DNA of 64,000 nt, taken from CALLPQ01 sp038531745 (GTDB lineage Bacteria > Pseudomonadota > Alphaproteobacteria > Caulobacterales > Parvularculaceae). The DNA is taken from contig JBCBBJ010000012.1 in assembly GCA_038531745.1 (NCBI GenBank), positions 1 to 64,000 on the forward strand. The letters run 5' to 3'. The notes under the pieces were generated by a model, which saw only the letters and a list, made by a program, of their open reading frames with translations, did not search any database and had not been told where the DNA came from. Position numbers and translations under genes: made by a program. Shown one piece after another: positions 26,115 through 36,398 of this stretch (its first letter is position 1; each line of letters opens with the position of its first letter).

Positions 26115-29100
26115 TCCGGCTGACCAGCCGCGGCGGTTATCGTCAATTGAGTGGGAGCTGTGCGGGCAAATACGCCGGGCCGATACATATCCTCCACTAC
26201 ACCGCCGGGCAGTGTGTATTGCCCCGGTGTGATCGCCCGGACGAGATAGGCAAGCTTAAATCGCCGCCCGGCACTGACATTCACCGCCGCCACAAACCGG
26301 TCGTCACGCGCCTCAGCGACACGGGCAAAGCTCATCCCCTTCAGCCAAGGATAGGAACGATCATTAGGCTGAAGTATTGTCTCGATTTCAAACCCAGCAG
26401 GGAGCAAGTCGGCAATAATGAAGGGGTGGGTGCGCTTATCAAGCGCGGACCCCGATAGCTCAATCACATACCGATCATTTTGACTGGCACTAGTAAGGTT
26501 TGCGGGTTTGCCAGCCCGGGTCAGAATACGCTTGGCAAGCCGCACGCCATTATTCGCCGCGGTAGGCGCAGATTTCGGCGTGCCCGTCTGGGTAATCGAG
26601 AGATAAAGCGGCTGATCCGATCTATTTTCGAATGTTTGACCTGCCGCAATATCTGCTGCGTCTGGAGTAAACACGGGCGCTGCGGCCAAAGTGGTGAGGA
26701 CCGTCCCATCAACAGCAAGTTGCGGTGCTGGATCATCACCAATCAGTGCATTCGCAGCGATCAACACGAACGCTTTTTCCTGGGTGTGCATGGACGCAGG
26801 GTCTTTTGTGCGTTGGGTCAAAAGGTCGGTCGCCGGCTCCATCAGATGGTTAAAACCAGCCTCGGCAATGAGAGCGACCATTCCGGCGGCATCGCGCAGT
26901 GGGGTCTGATAATAGTTCCAGTCATTCTTGTATCCCGCCGCCTCAAGGGCCTTGCGGAACGCACTGTCGGCGCGCGCTTTATCCCCATACTGAGCAAGCG
27001 CTGCCCCCACATGGGCCATGGCCAGCGGATTTTTTATCTTGGCCAAAAGGCGATCATGCAAATACCGCAAATCTGAAAGATCGCCCCGTCCCGCTCGCGC
27101 TAGGACGTAATGGGCATAGGCCGCACTGCGCAATCGCAAGCGCTCATTGGTATCGGTTTTATCGGGGGCATTGACCCGGAAGACATAACCAACGCGGCCA
27201 TATTCGTCGACTTTCGCAATATTGGCGAGCGCTTGATAGGAAAGATCCATCGCCGTCTCGGGCACCGCATAGCCAGCCGTTCGGGCACGGACTAAAAAGT
27301 CCGTCACATAAGGGCCAAGCCAGGCATTGCCATAGCGGTCACCCACGCGCCACAGACCGATCGCCCCGTCGGGACCTTGACGGTCAAGAAGCTTGTTAAT
27401 GGCCGCCTGCACCCGGGGGCGCACCGCCCGGTCGGGCCCGCGGCCAACCTCGCCGCCTAAACGATCAACAAATAAAAGTGGAAAGGATGACGAGACCAGT
27501 TGCTCCGTACACCCATAAGGATAGCGATAAAGCGCATCAAGCAAGGGTCCGGGCTCAATCCCGCGCAACCGCGAATATGACAGGCTGAGCGCCGAAGAGC
27601 CCGGTACATAATCATCAATTAATGCCTGGGTTAGCGCAAAGCTCTCTCCCGGCTGTTGTGTGATGGTACGTGTCTGCGTGACCGGAAACCACGGACTGCG
27701 CACTTGAATGGGGTAGGTGCGGGTTACGTCAAACCCGTCCGGACCCGTCACATTCAGCGCGACAAAACCAATCCCCTCACTGCTGACCGTCAACGGATAA
27801 GTAGCAATTTTCTTTTCGCCCTGATCAAGAGTGAAGGTTTCCACCCGGTCAAGATTGACCGGCCCGGACCCATCAACCGTGACTTTATAATCCCCGGGCG
27901 CGCCATCAACATTATCAATCAGGAGGGTGGCCGTGGCGCTGTCCCCTGGTGCCAGAAACCGCGACAGAGAAATCTCCGCCGGCACACGGTCACGCACGGT
28001 GAGCGGCATCGCAGCATTGCCCAGCTTGTCCGCCGACCAGGCAACCGCCATGAGCCGCAACTCTCCATTAAAATCGGGGACCTTGATCGGCACTGTGGCT
28101 TGGCCATCGCGGCCAATTTTCACAAGGCCCGTAAACAGCGCCACGGATTTTGTTGGCACAACCGTCAATCCTTCGCCGCCGATCTGGTCGCCGCCGAACC
28201 GGGTTGCCGCCCCAAGATTGGCGTTTAGGATGCGACCATAATCATCATACAGTGTAAGCCCCAACGCCTTTTTGCCAAAATAATGGTCCACCGGGTCGGG
28301 CGATTTGAACTTGGTCAGCCGCAAGATGCCTTCATCAACAGCGGCGATGGTCATCATCACCTGTTCGCCTTGCGCGGCCCCCTCAATTGTAACCGGCAGA
28401 TCAAGCTGTTGCCGCGGTCGGAAGACGCTCTCGGGCTTCATCTCCACACGCAGGGTCCGGTCCGCCATGTCATAAGGCACATGGGCAACACCCATGGCGC
28501 GCCGGGGGATGGGCTGCGCCACGGTATCACGCGGGGTGACGATGGTGGCCATCACGTAGAAACCATTGCCCCAGTCGGGATCAGTGTCGATAACGATTTC
28601 GCGGCCTTCTTCTTCGACGCGCACCCGCTGGATGCGGTGTATTTTATCGGTGGCCACAACAATCATGGCCTCACCGGCATAGGGTGCATCGAGATAAAGA
28701 CGCGCGCGGGTGCCGGGCTTTACGGATTTATCCATCAGGGTCAGGACCGCCTGATCCGGCGTCTGTGCACCGGCCCCTTGGCTGCGCCAGCCCACATAAA
28801 ACCGCTTTTCGGTTTTAGTCCGGCTGCCCGCCTGCCACGCGGTCAGGCGATAGCTGCCGTTTTCGAGGGTCTTGCGCACATCGCCGCGACCGGTTTCGTC
28901 TAGGGTTTGTCGGCCCTCATCAACCAAAATATCCCGGTACTGACGACGCCAGCGCCACTGGCCCCCATCGCGGTACCAGTCATACCAATAGTCTTCGCGC
29001 ACAAGTCGCCACTCCAGCTCCCCGCTGGCGGGCTGGCCGCGGGTATCGAGCAATAGCGTCTCGAGAACAGCCTGCTCATTGCGGGCAACACTGCTGGCGT

Positions 29101-31138
29101 TGTCGGCGAGCCTTAAACCCACATAGGATTTTTCGTTACGCACAGGGATCCGCGCACTTTCGCGCACGACGCGCCCTCCCGGTTCCACGACACCAACCAC
29201 GAGATCAGCCCGCAACGGCGCCCCTTTGCCATCGGGCGCGTCTTTGCTGGAGAGCGTTAGGGACGCCGCACCGGCCGCATCGGTTGTTTGATTGGGCAAT
29301 CGGCGAAAGGTTTCGTTGATCCGATTGGTGGCCGGACCAAACCGGTAGCCCGCATAATCAGGGAACGGATTAGGATCGAGCCGATAGCGCACCTCACTCT
29401 CCACCGCCAACGCGCTGGCCGGGGCGCCGTAAAGGAACCGCGCCGTGATCGCGACAGGGCGCGTTTCGCCCGCACCGATCGGCGTTTTTTCGTCGGCGTC
29501 GACGCTCACCTCCAGGCGTTGGGGCACGAAATCTTCAACCGAAAACGACGTGCCCGCCACCGCGCCCGCGCCATCGGCAACAACCGATACCCGCCAGAGC
29601 CCCCGCGCCGCCGAACGGGGCACCGCATAAGCGCCAGTGGCGCCGCCAAGTTGTAAGTCGTCCAATCGTTGATCATCGGCGAGCGTACCGTTCGGGCGGT
29701 AGACCTTTAGGGTCGCCCCGCGCCCGGCCACCGCTTTGCCGGCCTGATCGCGCAGCAACACCCCGAGCTGTACCGTTTCGCCGGGGCGATAAATCCCGCG
29801 ATCAAGATAGACAAAACCATCAACGGGGCCGGCCGCCTGACGCCCACCAATATTGTTTTCACTAAGATCAAGCGGCGTGCGCGACAAATCCTGCGCAGCA
29901 AAATCATCGCGCTCGCCATACGCAAGCACATAACGCGGCCCCAAAGCCCCCTTGCCGCGCAATAATGCACCATCGACCGTGATCCGGCCATCGGCATTGG
30001 TTGTGGCCCGGGCGAGCACATCATTATTCCGGGCAAGGAGTACAACCTCAACATCACGCAAGGGCCGCGCACTGGCAATCGACCGTATAAAGATGTCTAA
30101 GCCCGCATCACTGCGATAGCTGGTCAAGGCCATATCGGTATACATGATCCAACGCCATGCATTGGCCCGGCGTCGTTGGCCTTGCGTGCGCTGGCTCGTA
30201 TCTTCAATTTTGACAAAATATGCCCCCGGCGCCAGGGATTTCAGGGCTGCCCCCAAGGGGAAAACAGTCGTCTTCGCCGCGTTGGGATCGCCCTTGGTGT
30301 TAAGGGTGCCGGAATAGACGATTGCGCCGTCATCCTCCCCATCATCCTCCCCATAGATATAGCTGTAATCATCCTCGCCAGCGGCTTCGCCCGCAGTAAC
30401 CGCTTTACGGAAAATACCCCGGTCTGAAATACGGTGTACAGAGAGTTTAACCTCGTCAACATTCACCGTCTCAATGCCGATGCCATCGGCCTCCAATCGG
30501 GGCAGGATCACCCCGTCACCCGCAAAACCCACAAAGGCGGGCTTATCACCGAAGGCAACTGTAATTGTCTCCGCCGCTGCTGTGCTAGAGCCGTCCGCCG
30601 CCGGCAGCCCCGCGCGCAAAGTGACCCGGTAATCGGTATCAAACGCCAAACCGCCAAGACATAAGCTCGTCTCTTTCACTGCGATGGCAGGCTTAATCGT
30701 CGGACTAATTCGAATATAATCTGTATACTGTGTTTTGCCACTTTGATCTAACGGCCGGGAAAACTGCAGACACGCTTGTGGGCGAAGATCATTGGTATTC
30801 AGTACCAGTCGGCGATAGCCAAAAGCGTCATCATCACTGGTGTTAAGCGCGCGCGGGGCATCTTGCGCACGCACCGTCTGAAAGTCGTAATTGGCCTGAC
30901 CCCCTGCGATAGCGCCCGGTGAGGGCACGGTGCGGGTTTCACTACCGTTCAGCGGTGCGGGGGGACCATCACCGGGTTCGGGAACAAAGCGACCCAACAG
31001 CACGCCGGCAACAAAAGTCATCAATATACCGCCAACGGCAAGCAGCCGGCTGGCCGCGCCCCGCTTGCCAGGACCATGCGTGCCCGAAGCAAGTGTGCCG
31101 GAACCGGCGCCCGCCTTTGATTGATCGCTTTGTGTCAT
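26111..31138 (-). CDS. yfhM: Bacterial alpha-2-macroglobulin with thioester
   Basis: A large periplasmic protease trap, 1675 residues. It partners PBP1C, and the pair is thought to defend and repair the envelope when peptidases breach the outer membrane. The N-terminus has one membrane anchor (about 31-50) and no lipobox, unlike the lipoprotein form in enterics. MG domains follow, with the A2M bait and complement-like region. The thioester motif CTEQ lies at 1210-1213 in YPYGCTEQL, so it is the thioester-bearing class. The ATG at 31138 has GGAGG seven bases upstream; an ATG at 31243 has no such support. It is the first gene of the operon. Confidence 0.94.
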   Translation of the reverse strand: MTQSDQSKAGAGSGTLASGTHGPGKRGAASRLLAVGGILMTFVAGVLLGRFVPEPGDGPPAPLNGSETRTVPSPGAIAGGQANYDFQTVRAQDAPRALNTSDDDAFGYRRLVLNTNDLRPQACLQFSRPLDQSGKTQYTDYIRISPTIKPAIAVKETSLCLGGLAFDTDYRVTLRAGLPAADGSSTAAAETITVAFGDKPAFVGFAGDGVILPRLEADGIGIETVNVDEVKLSVHRISDRGIFRKAVTAGEAAGEDDYSYIYGEDDGEDDGAIVYSGTLNTKGDPNAAKTTVFPLGAALKSLAPGAYFVKIEDTSQRTQGQRRRANAWRWIMYTDMALTSYRSDAGLDIFIRSIASARPLRDVEVVLLARNNDVLARATTNADGRITVDGALLRGKGALGPRYVLAYGERDDFAAQDLSRTPLDLSENNIGGRQAAGPVDGFVYLDRGIYRPGETVQLGVLLRDQAGKAVAGRGATLKVYRPNGTLADDQRLDDLQLGGATGAYAVPRSAARGLWRVSVVADGAGAVAGTSFSVEDFVPQRLEVSVDADEKTPIGAGETRPVAITARFLYGAPASALAVESEVRYRLDPNPFPDYAGYRFGPATNRINETFRRLPNQTTDAAGAASLTLSSKDAPDGKGAPLRADLVVGVVEPGGRVVRESARIPVRNEKSYVGLRLADNASSVARNEQAVLETLLLDTRGQPASGELEWRLVREDYWYDWYRDGGQWRWRRQYRDILVDEGRQTLDETGRGDVRKTLENGSYRLTAWQAGSRTKTEKRFYVGWRSQGAGAQTPDQAVLTLMDKSVKPGTRARLYLDAPYAGEAMIVVATDKIHRIQRVRVEEEGREIVIDTDPDWGNGFYVMATIVTPRDTVAQPIPRRAMGVAHVPYDMADRTLRVEMKPESVFRPRQQLDLPVTIEGAAQGEQVMMTIAAVDEGILRLTKFKSPDPVDHYFGKKALGLTLYDDYGRILNANLGAATRFGGDQIGGEGLTVVPTKSVALFTGLVKIGRDGQATVPIKVPDFNGELRLMAVAWSADKLGNAAMPLTVRDRVPAEISLSRFLAPGDSATATLLIDNVDGAPGDYKVTVDGSGPVNLDRVETFTLDQGEKKIATYPLTVSSEGIGFVALNVTGPDGFDVTRTYPIQVRSPWFPVTQTRTITQQPGESFALTQALIDDYVPGSSALSLSYSRLRGIEPGPLLDALYRYPYGCTEQLVSSSFPLLFVDRLGGEVGRGPDRAVRPRVQAAINKLLDRQGPDGAIGLWRVGDRYGNAWLGPYVTDFLVRARTAGYAVPETAMDLSYQALANIAKVDEYGRVGYVFRVNAPDKTDTNERLRLRSAAYAHYVLARAGRGDLSDLRYLHDRLLAKIKNPLAMAHVGAALAQYGDKARADSAFRKALEAAGYKNDWNYYQTPLRDAAGMVALIAEAGFNHLMEPATDLLTQRTKDPASMHTQEKAFVLIAANALIGDDPAPQLAVDGTVLTTLAAAPVFTPDAADIAAGQTFENRSDQPLYLSITQTGTPKSAPTAANNGVRLAKRILTRAGKPANLTSASQNDRYVIELSGSALDKRTHPFIIADLLPAGFEIETILQPNDRSYPWLKGMSFARVAEARDDRFVAAVNVSAGRRFKLAYLVRAITPGQYTLPGGVVEDMYRPGVFARTAPTQLTITAAAGQPE

Positions 31139-31388
31139 GTGCGTCCTCCCGTCTGTCCCAACGCCGCGGCCCTTGGAGGACCGCCGCGCTTCTCGCCAAG
31201 CGTTACGCGTAAGTATGGCGGGAACGGGCCAAAAGTGAAACAATTGTTAGCGGTTTGCGGGTCATTGCAAAGGCGCTGTTACGCAAATGCGCTATGGTAC
31301 GCGTGGCCCATCTGATTGATCTTTGTAATGGGCATTGGAGGCCTTATATGGGGATCGTGCCATCGCGGCGAAAAAGGAAGGCCGTTTC

Positions 31389-32045
31389 ATGATCCGCATT
31401 GCGCTTCTTGCCGCTTCGTTGATTGGCGCCGGCTATAGCGCCGGGCGCAAGATGCTCGCCGAAAAAGTTGAAGCGCAAAAATCTTCCATCATTGAGGAGG
31501 CCAGTGCCATGGCGCTCGACCGGCTCGACCGGGAGGTGGCCGCCTTGGTGACGCGCAATCTGCGCGATCTCTTGGTCAATGTTGTGGTCAAGCTTGGTCT
31601 TGTGGGTTTGGCGTTTGCGGCGTTTCAGGCCGCGCTGATCACTGCGCCGGTTTTTGCCGCGCTGGCGGGCTGTCTTTTGGGACTATTCCTAATCCGCGAT
31701 GTGTGGCGGCTGGGCCCGGCCGTGCGCGCAGGCGTGCGCCATTTGCGGATGAGTGGCTGGCAACCGCGCAAGGCGGTGACCAATTATGTGTCGGGTCTCG
31801 TGTTCGATCAGGCGCTTCAGGAAATTTCCCTGCAATCGGCTGACCGAAAAACCCGTGCAATGCTGCGTCTTGCAGGCACCTCCCACAACAAGATAACCGT
31901 GGAAATCGCCGAGGCCGTGGCCGATATCGCCAGCGCGGTCAGTTTCGACAAAATCAAACCGCGTGTGATCATCGCTGCCTTGCGCGCGGGCGTGATCCTG
32001 GCGCTTTATTCGACCATCCTGTTTTCGATTTTTCGCGCGATCTAA
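31389..32045 (+). CDS. Membrane protein of unknown function, 218 aa
   Basis: An uncharacterised protein with an N-terminal hydrophobic segment (IRIALLAASLIGAGYSAG), a charged coiled-coil-like stretch (AEKVEAQKSSIIEEAS... LDRLDREVAAL), a central pair of membrane helices (about 66-110) and a C-terminal helix (AGVILALYSTILFSIF). The chosen ATG has GGAAGG about eight bases upstream; a start at 31335 would add 18 polar residues. It diverges from the A2M operon and precedes topA by about 190 bases. No family recognised. Confidence 0.7.
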   Translation: MIRIALLAASLIGAGYSAGRKMLAEKVEAQKSSIIEEASAMALDRLDREVAALVTRNLRDLLVNVVVKLGLVGLAFAAFQAALITAPVFAALAGCLLGLFLIRDVWRLGPAVRAGVRHLRMSGWQPRKAVTNYVSGLVFDQALQEISLQSADRKTRAMLRLAGTSHNKITVEIAEAVADIASAVSFDKIKPRVIIAALRAGVILALYSTILFSIFRAI

Positions 32046-32107
32046 CGGCAACGCCCGCGGCGCGATTTTGCCCGCCAACACCGACCCAACCGCCCAGGAG
32101 GTTATTG

Positions 32108-32218
32108 ATGCCCCCCTTGATCTTTGGGCAATACCGCGTAATGCGAAAGGCTCCGCACGGCGCACCCCCTGCCCCATCGCCGGTCCAGACATCGCCCATG
32201 GATGCATCAAGCATCTGA
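32108..32218 (+). CDS. Candidate 36-aa peptide upstream of topA
   Basis: An ATG six bases after a perfect AGGAGG (32096-32101) opens a 36-residue frame beginning MPPLIFGQYRVMRKAPHGAP and ending 17 bases before the topA start. The peptide is Pro-rich and basic, with no known domain. The strength of the ribosome-binding site is the main evidence. It could be a leader peptide affecting topA, a small protein, or a false positive. Confidence 0.4.
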   Translation: MPPLIFGQYRVMRKAPHGAPPAPSPVQTSPMDASSI

Positions 32219-32234
32219 TATTATTGGAACTTTC

Positions 32235-34895
32235 ATGCAAGTTGTCATTGTCGAGTCCCCCTCCAAGGCAAAAACCATCAACAAATATCTGGGCAGCAAT
32301 TATAAAGTGCTGGCCTCCTACGGGCATATTCGCGACCTGCCGTCCAAGGATGGGTCGGTGGCGCCCGATGACGATTTCGCCATGGTTTGGGAGCTTGATA
32401 CCGCATCGAAAAAGCGGGTGAAGGAGATCTCCGATTATCTCAAAGATGCCGACGGCCTGATCCTCGCCACGGACCCCGACCGCGAGGGGGAGGCCATTTC
32501 CTGGCATATTCTCGATGTACTGACCCAGAAAAAGGCGCTGAAAGACAAAAAGATTGAGCGGGTTGCTTTTAATGCGATCACCAAAAAGGCCGTCCACGAC
32601 GCCATCAATAATCCGCGCACGGTGGACCAGGATTTGGTTGATGCCTATCTGGCGCGCCGGGCGCTCGATTATCTTGTTGGCTTTAATCTTTCACCGGTGT
32701 TGTGGCGCAAACTGCCGGGTTCGCGCTCGGCGGGCCGGGTGCAGTCGGTTGCCTTGCGCATTATTTGCGAGCGCGAGATTGAAATCGAAACCTTCGTGCC
32801 TCGCGAATATTGGTCCGTTGCCGCCACCGCCAAAGGCGCCAGTCAACCCTTCCCGGCGCGCCTTGTGCTGCATGACGGCGAGAAAATTACCAAGTTCTCG
32901 CTTGAAAATGAGGCGATGGCCCTGGCCGCCAAGGCAGCCGTGGACGCGGCAGATTTTTCAGTGGCGAGTGTTGAGGCCAAACCCTCCCGGCGCAATCCGC
33001 CGCCGCCCTTCACCACCTCAACCATGCAACAAGAGGCCAGCCGCAAACTTGGCTTTAACGCCGCGCGCACCATGCGCACCGCCCAACGTCTTTATGAGGG
33101 GATCGATATTGGCGGGGAGACAACCGGCCTAATCACCTATATGCGAACCGATGGCATCGATATGGCCCCCGAAGCGGTGACCGATGTGCGCGGTGCCATT
33201 GGCGATAATTTTGGTAAGGACTATTTGCCGGATGCGCCGCGGGTTTATAAATCCAAAGCCAAAAACGCCCAGGAAGCCCACGAATGTGTCCGCCCCACCT
33301 CTTTCGCGCGGCGACCGGAAAGCCTGAAAGGTCTCGACCAGGATCAATTCAAGCTTTATGAGCTGATCTGGAAACGGGCCATGGCCTCCCAGATGGAAAA
33401 TGCCCGTCTGGAAAATACGACAATCGATCTTTTGTCCACAGACAAAAAGACGGGCCTACGTGCCACCGGCTCGGTGATCCTGTTTGACGGCTTCCTCAAG
33501 CTTTATGAAGAAGGCCTTGATGACAGTGACGATGACGATAAGGCCAGCGTCCTGCCAAAACTAAACGAGGGCGAGACAGTTGCCGTAAACGACGTGAAAG
33601 CCGACCAGCATTTCACACAGCCCCCTCCCCGTTTTAGCGAGGCAAGCCTTGTGAAAAAGCTGGAGGAGTTGGGCATCGGCCGGCCATCAACCTACGCGTC
33701 CATACTCTCGGTGCTACGCGACCGCGGCTATGTGACGATGGATAAAAACCGGTTCATCCCGGATTCCAAAGGCCGCATTGTCACGGCGTTTCTGGAGAAT
33801 TTTTTCCCGAAATATGTGGAATATGATTTTACCGCCGATCTGGAGGATAAACTCGACGAAATCTCCGCAGGACAAGCCGACTGGAAAGACTTTCTCCACG
33901 CCTTCTGGCGCGAATTCCATGCGGCCGTCGAAGCAACCGGCGAATTGCGGATCACACAAGTTCTGGATGCGCTCAACGAATCCCTCGGCCCCCTGATCTT
34001 TCCGCCACGCGAAGATGGCAGCGATCCGCGCGTCTGCCCCCTGTGTAATGAGGGGCAATTGTCGCTTAAGACGGGCCGGTTCGGCGCCTTTATCGGCTGC
34101 GCCAACTATCCCGACTGCAAATTTACCAAGCAGCTTTCCGCCGCCGTAAAGGGCGAGGATGAACCCGCCGGCGACAAGGTTTTGGGCACAGACCCAGAGA
34201 CGAACATTGATGTATTGCTCCGTGTGGGCCGGTTTGGGCCTTATATTCAGTTGGGTGAAGAGGATAAAGAAGCCAAAGAAAAACCCAAACGCGCCGGGAT
34301 CCCCAAAGGCTGGGACGCCAGTGCCGTGGACCTGGAGCAGGCCCTCAAACTGCTGTCACTCCCCCGCGAGGTCGGTCCGCATCCGGAAGATAATGAGATG
34401 ATTGAGGCCGGGCTCGGCCGCTATGGACCCTTTGTCAAACACGGCAAAATCTATGCGAATCTCCCCTCGGTGGAAGATGTGTTTGAAGTGGGCCTCAACC
34501 GCGCCATCTCCCTCATCGCGGAAAAAAAAGCCAATCCGGGCCGCGGACGCGGCCAAGCGGCCAAACCTTTGCGCGAATTGGGTAATCACCCCGATAGCGG
34601 CGACCCAGTCAACATCATGGATGGGCGCTATGGCCCCTATGTGAAACACCAGAAAATCAACGCAACAATCCCCGCCGGTACGGAGATTGAGCATGTGACG
34701 CTCGAACAGGCACTAGAGCTGATTGCTGCGAAGGAAAAGAAAGCGCCGAAGAAGAAGGCTGCTAAGAAAAAGGCGACAAAGAAGAAAGCCACGAAGAAAA
34801 AGACGGCTAAAAAGACAACCAAGAAGGCCACAAAAAAGACGGCCAAGAAAGCGACAAAAAAAGCGGTGAAAAAGACAGGCGACCAGGGGGAGTAG
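32235..34895 (+). CDS. topA: DNA topoisomerase I with a lysine-rich tail
   Basis: A type IA topoisomerase that relaxes negative supercoils, 886 residues. The Toprim domain starts MQVVIVESPSKAKTINKYLG and contains DPDREGEAISWH. The active-site tyrosine is Tyr302 in ITYMRTDG. The C-terminus has a zinc finger (CPLCNEG...CANYPDC, near 605-630), topoisomerase C-terminal repeats, and then about 50 residues composed almost only of Lys, Ala and Thr. That tail resembles the H1-like protein at 11848 and probably binds DNA or RNA. The ATG at 32235 has GGAA six bases before it; the upstream ATG at 32202 adds 11 unconserved residues. Alphaproteobacterial topA often follows dprA, which is absent here. Confidence 0.96.
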   Translation: MQVVIVESPSKAKTINKYLGSNYKVLASYGHIRDLPSKDGSVAPDDDFAMVWELDTASKKRVKEISDYLKDADGLILATDPDREGEAISWHILDVLTQKKALKDKKIERVAFNAITKKAVHDAINNPRTVDQDLVDAYLARRALDYLVGFNLSPVLWRKLPGSRSAGRVQSVALRIICEREIEIETFVPREYWSVAATAKGASQPFPARLVLHDGEKITKFSLENEAMALAAKAAVDAADFSVASVEAKPSRRNPPPPFTTSTMQQEASRKLGFNAARTMRTAQRLYEGIDIGGETTGLITYMRTDGIDMAPEAVTDVRGAIGDNFGKDYLPDAPRVYKSKAKNAQEAHECVRPTSFARRPESLKGLDQDQFKLYELIWKRAMASQMENARLENTTIDLLSTDKKTGLRATGSVILFDGFLKLYEEGLDDSDDDDKASVLPKLNEGETVAVNDVKADQHFTQPPPRFSEASLVKKLEELGIGRPSTYASILSVLRDRGYVTMDKNRFIPDSKGRIVTAFLENFFPKYVEYDFTADLEDKLDEISAGQADWKDFLHAFWREFHAAVEATGELRITQVLDALNESLGPLIFPPREDGSDPRVCPLCNEGQLSLKTGRFGAFIGCANYPDCKFTKQLSAAVKGEDEPAGDKVLGTDPETNIDVLLRVGRFGPYIQLGEEDKEAKEKPKRAGIPKGWDASAVDLEQALKLLSLPREVGPHPEDNEMIEAGLGRYGPFVKHGKIYANLPSVEDVFEVGLNRAISLIAEKKANPGRGRGQAAKPLRELGNHPDSGDPVNIMDGRYGPYVKHQKINATIPAGTEIEHVTLEQALELIAAKEKKAPKKKAAKKKATKKKATKKKTAKKTTKKATKKTAKKATKKAVKKTGDQGE

Positions 34896-34952
34896 AAAAG
34901 TCAGACGACTGAACAAGGAGTCCCCGGATCAAATCCGTGGGCCCTGAAACCG

Positions 34953-36074
34953 TTAACGGTCAAACAGCCGGAACTGACGGATGATATGGAAACCGGCACG
35001 GAATTGATTGCGTGATCCGAGATCAGCAATGATCGGCGTATCGGCAACATTACCGACAACGAGGTCATAGGTCACATATGGATTGACCGACCATTTGCGC
35101 CCAAGATTGATATAGCCGTTCAAGCTGCCGCCAATATTGCGAATGCCAGACCGCGCATCAAATTCATTAAGGCCGGAGGCGAGCGATTGTTCCGGCGTGA
35201 CACTAAAGAATGCGTCGGCGTAATCATCGCCGATCCACGTTGCCTGGGCGGAAACCGATGACGAAAACCGGCCTCGGCGGAACAAAAGAGCCGTGCCGAA
35301 CGCATCGACGATGAGGCCGCGATGGCCGGTGCGCAGACCCTTCCGCACTTTGAATCGCACATTGAACCGGTCCACAAAGGTGGTGGAAACAAACCCGCCC
35401 AATTCGAAGGTTGTGCCCACGGTGCCAAGGCCGGTTAAGGCGGGATTGTCGTCCTCGCTTCGCTCCCCCACAATACGGATTGAAGGACCCAAACTAAAGC
35501 CGGAAAAACCAAAGAGGGCGAGATCGGCGCCGTCATCGTCAAAGAAGACGAAATTGCGGACCCGTAAAAATACCTGCGGGTCCGCGTCAAAGATGTAATC
35601 GTCAGAGCCAAAATAATCCGGCCGATAGACCGGCCCCACACCAAGGCTAAGGTCGGTCTGTGACGGGGTCAGTAGGGTCAAGATGCCGGTAAACGCATTG
35701 TCGTCATTTTCGTCAGCGTTTTCATCATCGATATATTCCGGCTCATCGTCGTCAAACCGGCTGCTATCGCGGCGCCTGCGGGCGAACATGGGCGTTAATC
35801 GCGGCTCGTCGATATTCTGGCGCGAGCGCGGCGCGAGCGGTTGGCCCTGTTGCGGGGGCCGGTCCTCATCATCGGCGCTTTCTTCCGCCTGCGTTTGCTG
35901 CTTCGTTTGCGGCTGGGCCATTGCGCTTAGCGGCGCGATGAGCGGGGCCGCAAAACCGAGCGCCACGATGATGGCGAGAACCACCACATTGCGCAGCCGG
36001 CTGCCCTGATGATCATCACGACCCCAAGCCCGGAAAATCGAAGATGAAAACACGCCCTCGCCTCGAAACTTCAC
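34953..36074 (-). CDS. MipA/OmpV-family outer membrane protein
   Basis: A predicted outer-membrane beta-barrel, about 373 residues. A long n-region leads into a signal segment (VVVLAIIVALGFAAPLIAPL) ending near AMAQ. A disordered, acidic linker of about 90 residues (DDDEPEYIDDENADENDD) separates it from the barrel. The barrel has family features such as LSLGVGPVYRPDYFGSDDY and RFKVRKGLRTGHRGLIVD. MipA in E. coli scaffolds murein enzymes, but the role here is unproven. The start is uncertain: GTG at 36074 or 36053 fits better than the ATG at 36353, which would add 93 residues before the signal. The acidic linker is unusual. Confidence 0.75.
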   Translation of the reverse strand: MKFRGEGVFSSSIFRAWGRDDHQGSRLRNVVVLAIIVALGFAAPLIAPLSAMAQPQTKQQTQAEESADDEDRPPQQGQPLAPRSRQNIDEPRLTPMFARRRRDSSRFDDDEPEYIDDENADENDDNAFTGILTLLTPSQTDLSLGVGPVYRPDYFGSDDYIFDADPQVFLRVRNFVFFDDDGADLALFGFSGFSLGPSIRIVGERSEDDNPALTGLGTVGTTFELGGFVSTTFVDRFNVRFKVRKGLRTGHRGLIVDAFGTALLFRRGRFSSSVSAQATWIGDDYADAFFSVTPEQSLASGLNEFDARSGIRNIGGSLNGYINLGRKWSVNPYVTYDLVVGNVADTPIIADLGSRNQFRAGFHIIRQFRLFDR

Positions 36075-36309
36075 ACTCGTCACCCTAACTCTGCCCACGC
36101 CGATACCAACGCCTTGCGCTTTGCTAACACCGTTTGCGCGAGATTTTCGCCAAGAATAGTCCAAAAATGTGACCCGATTGTCGATCATTTTGGAAAGCTT
36201 GCATTTTTCCCGGCCCGCGTGACACGCGCACCACGCCTTTGTCCATGCAACCGGGTTCGGGTTAACAACGCCTTTCCAGATGAGCGGCCAATCAACGGAA
36301 AACGTGACC

Positions 36310-36346
36310 AAAAAAAAGCTCCGGGCCGCAGGGGCCGGAGCGTTTT
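36310..36346. terminator. Intrinsic terminator of rpsU
   Basis: GCTCCGG (36318-36324) pairs with CCGGAGC (36335-36341). Read on the minus strand, the stem follows rpsU and is followed by eight T. Five T follow on the plus strand too, so it may work in both directions. Confidence 0.88.
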
Positions 36347-36398
36347 TCTTCATGATATCGCCAAACCAATGGTGGGGCGAAGACGCAAGGCGTTTGCG

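Noticed and set aside
31689..32597. 302-codon minus-strand frame spanning the membrane-protein gene and the topA start
   Set aside because: It crosses two well-supported genes and a spacer and has no recognisable motif.
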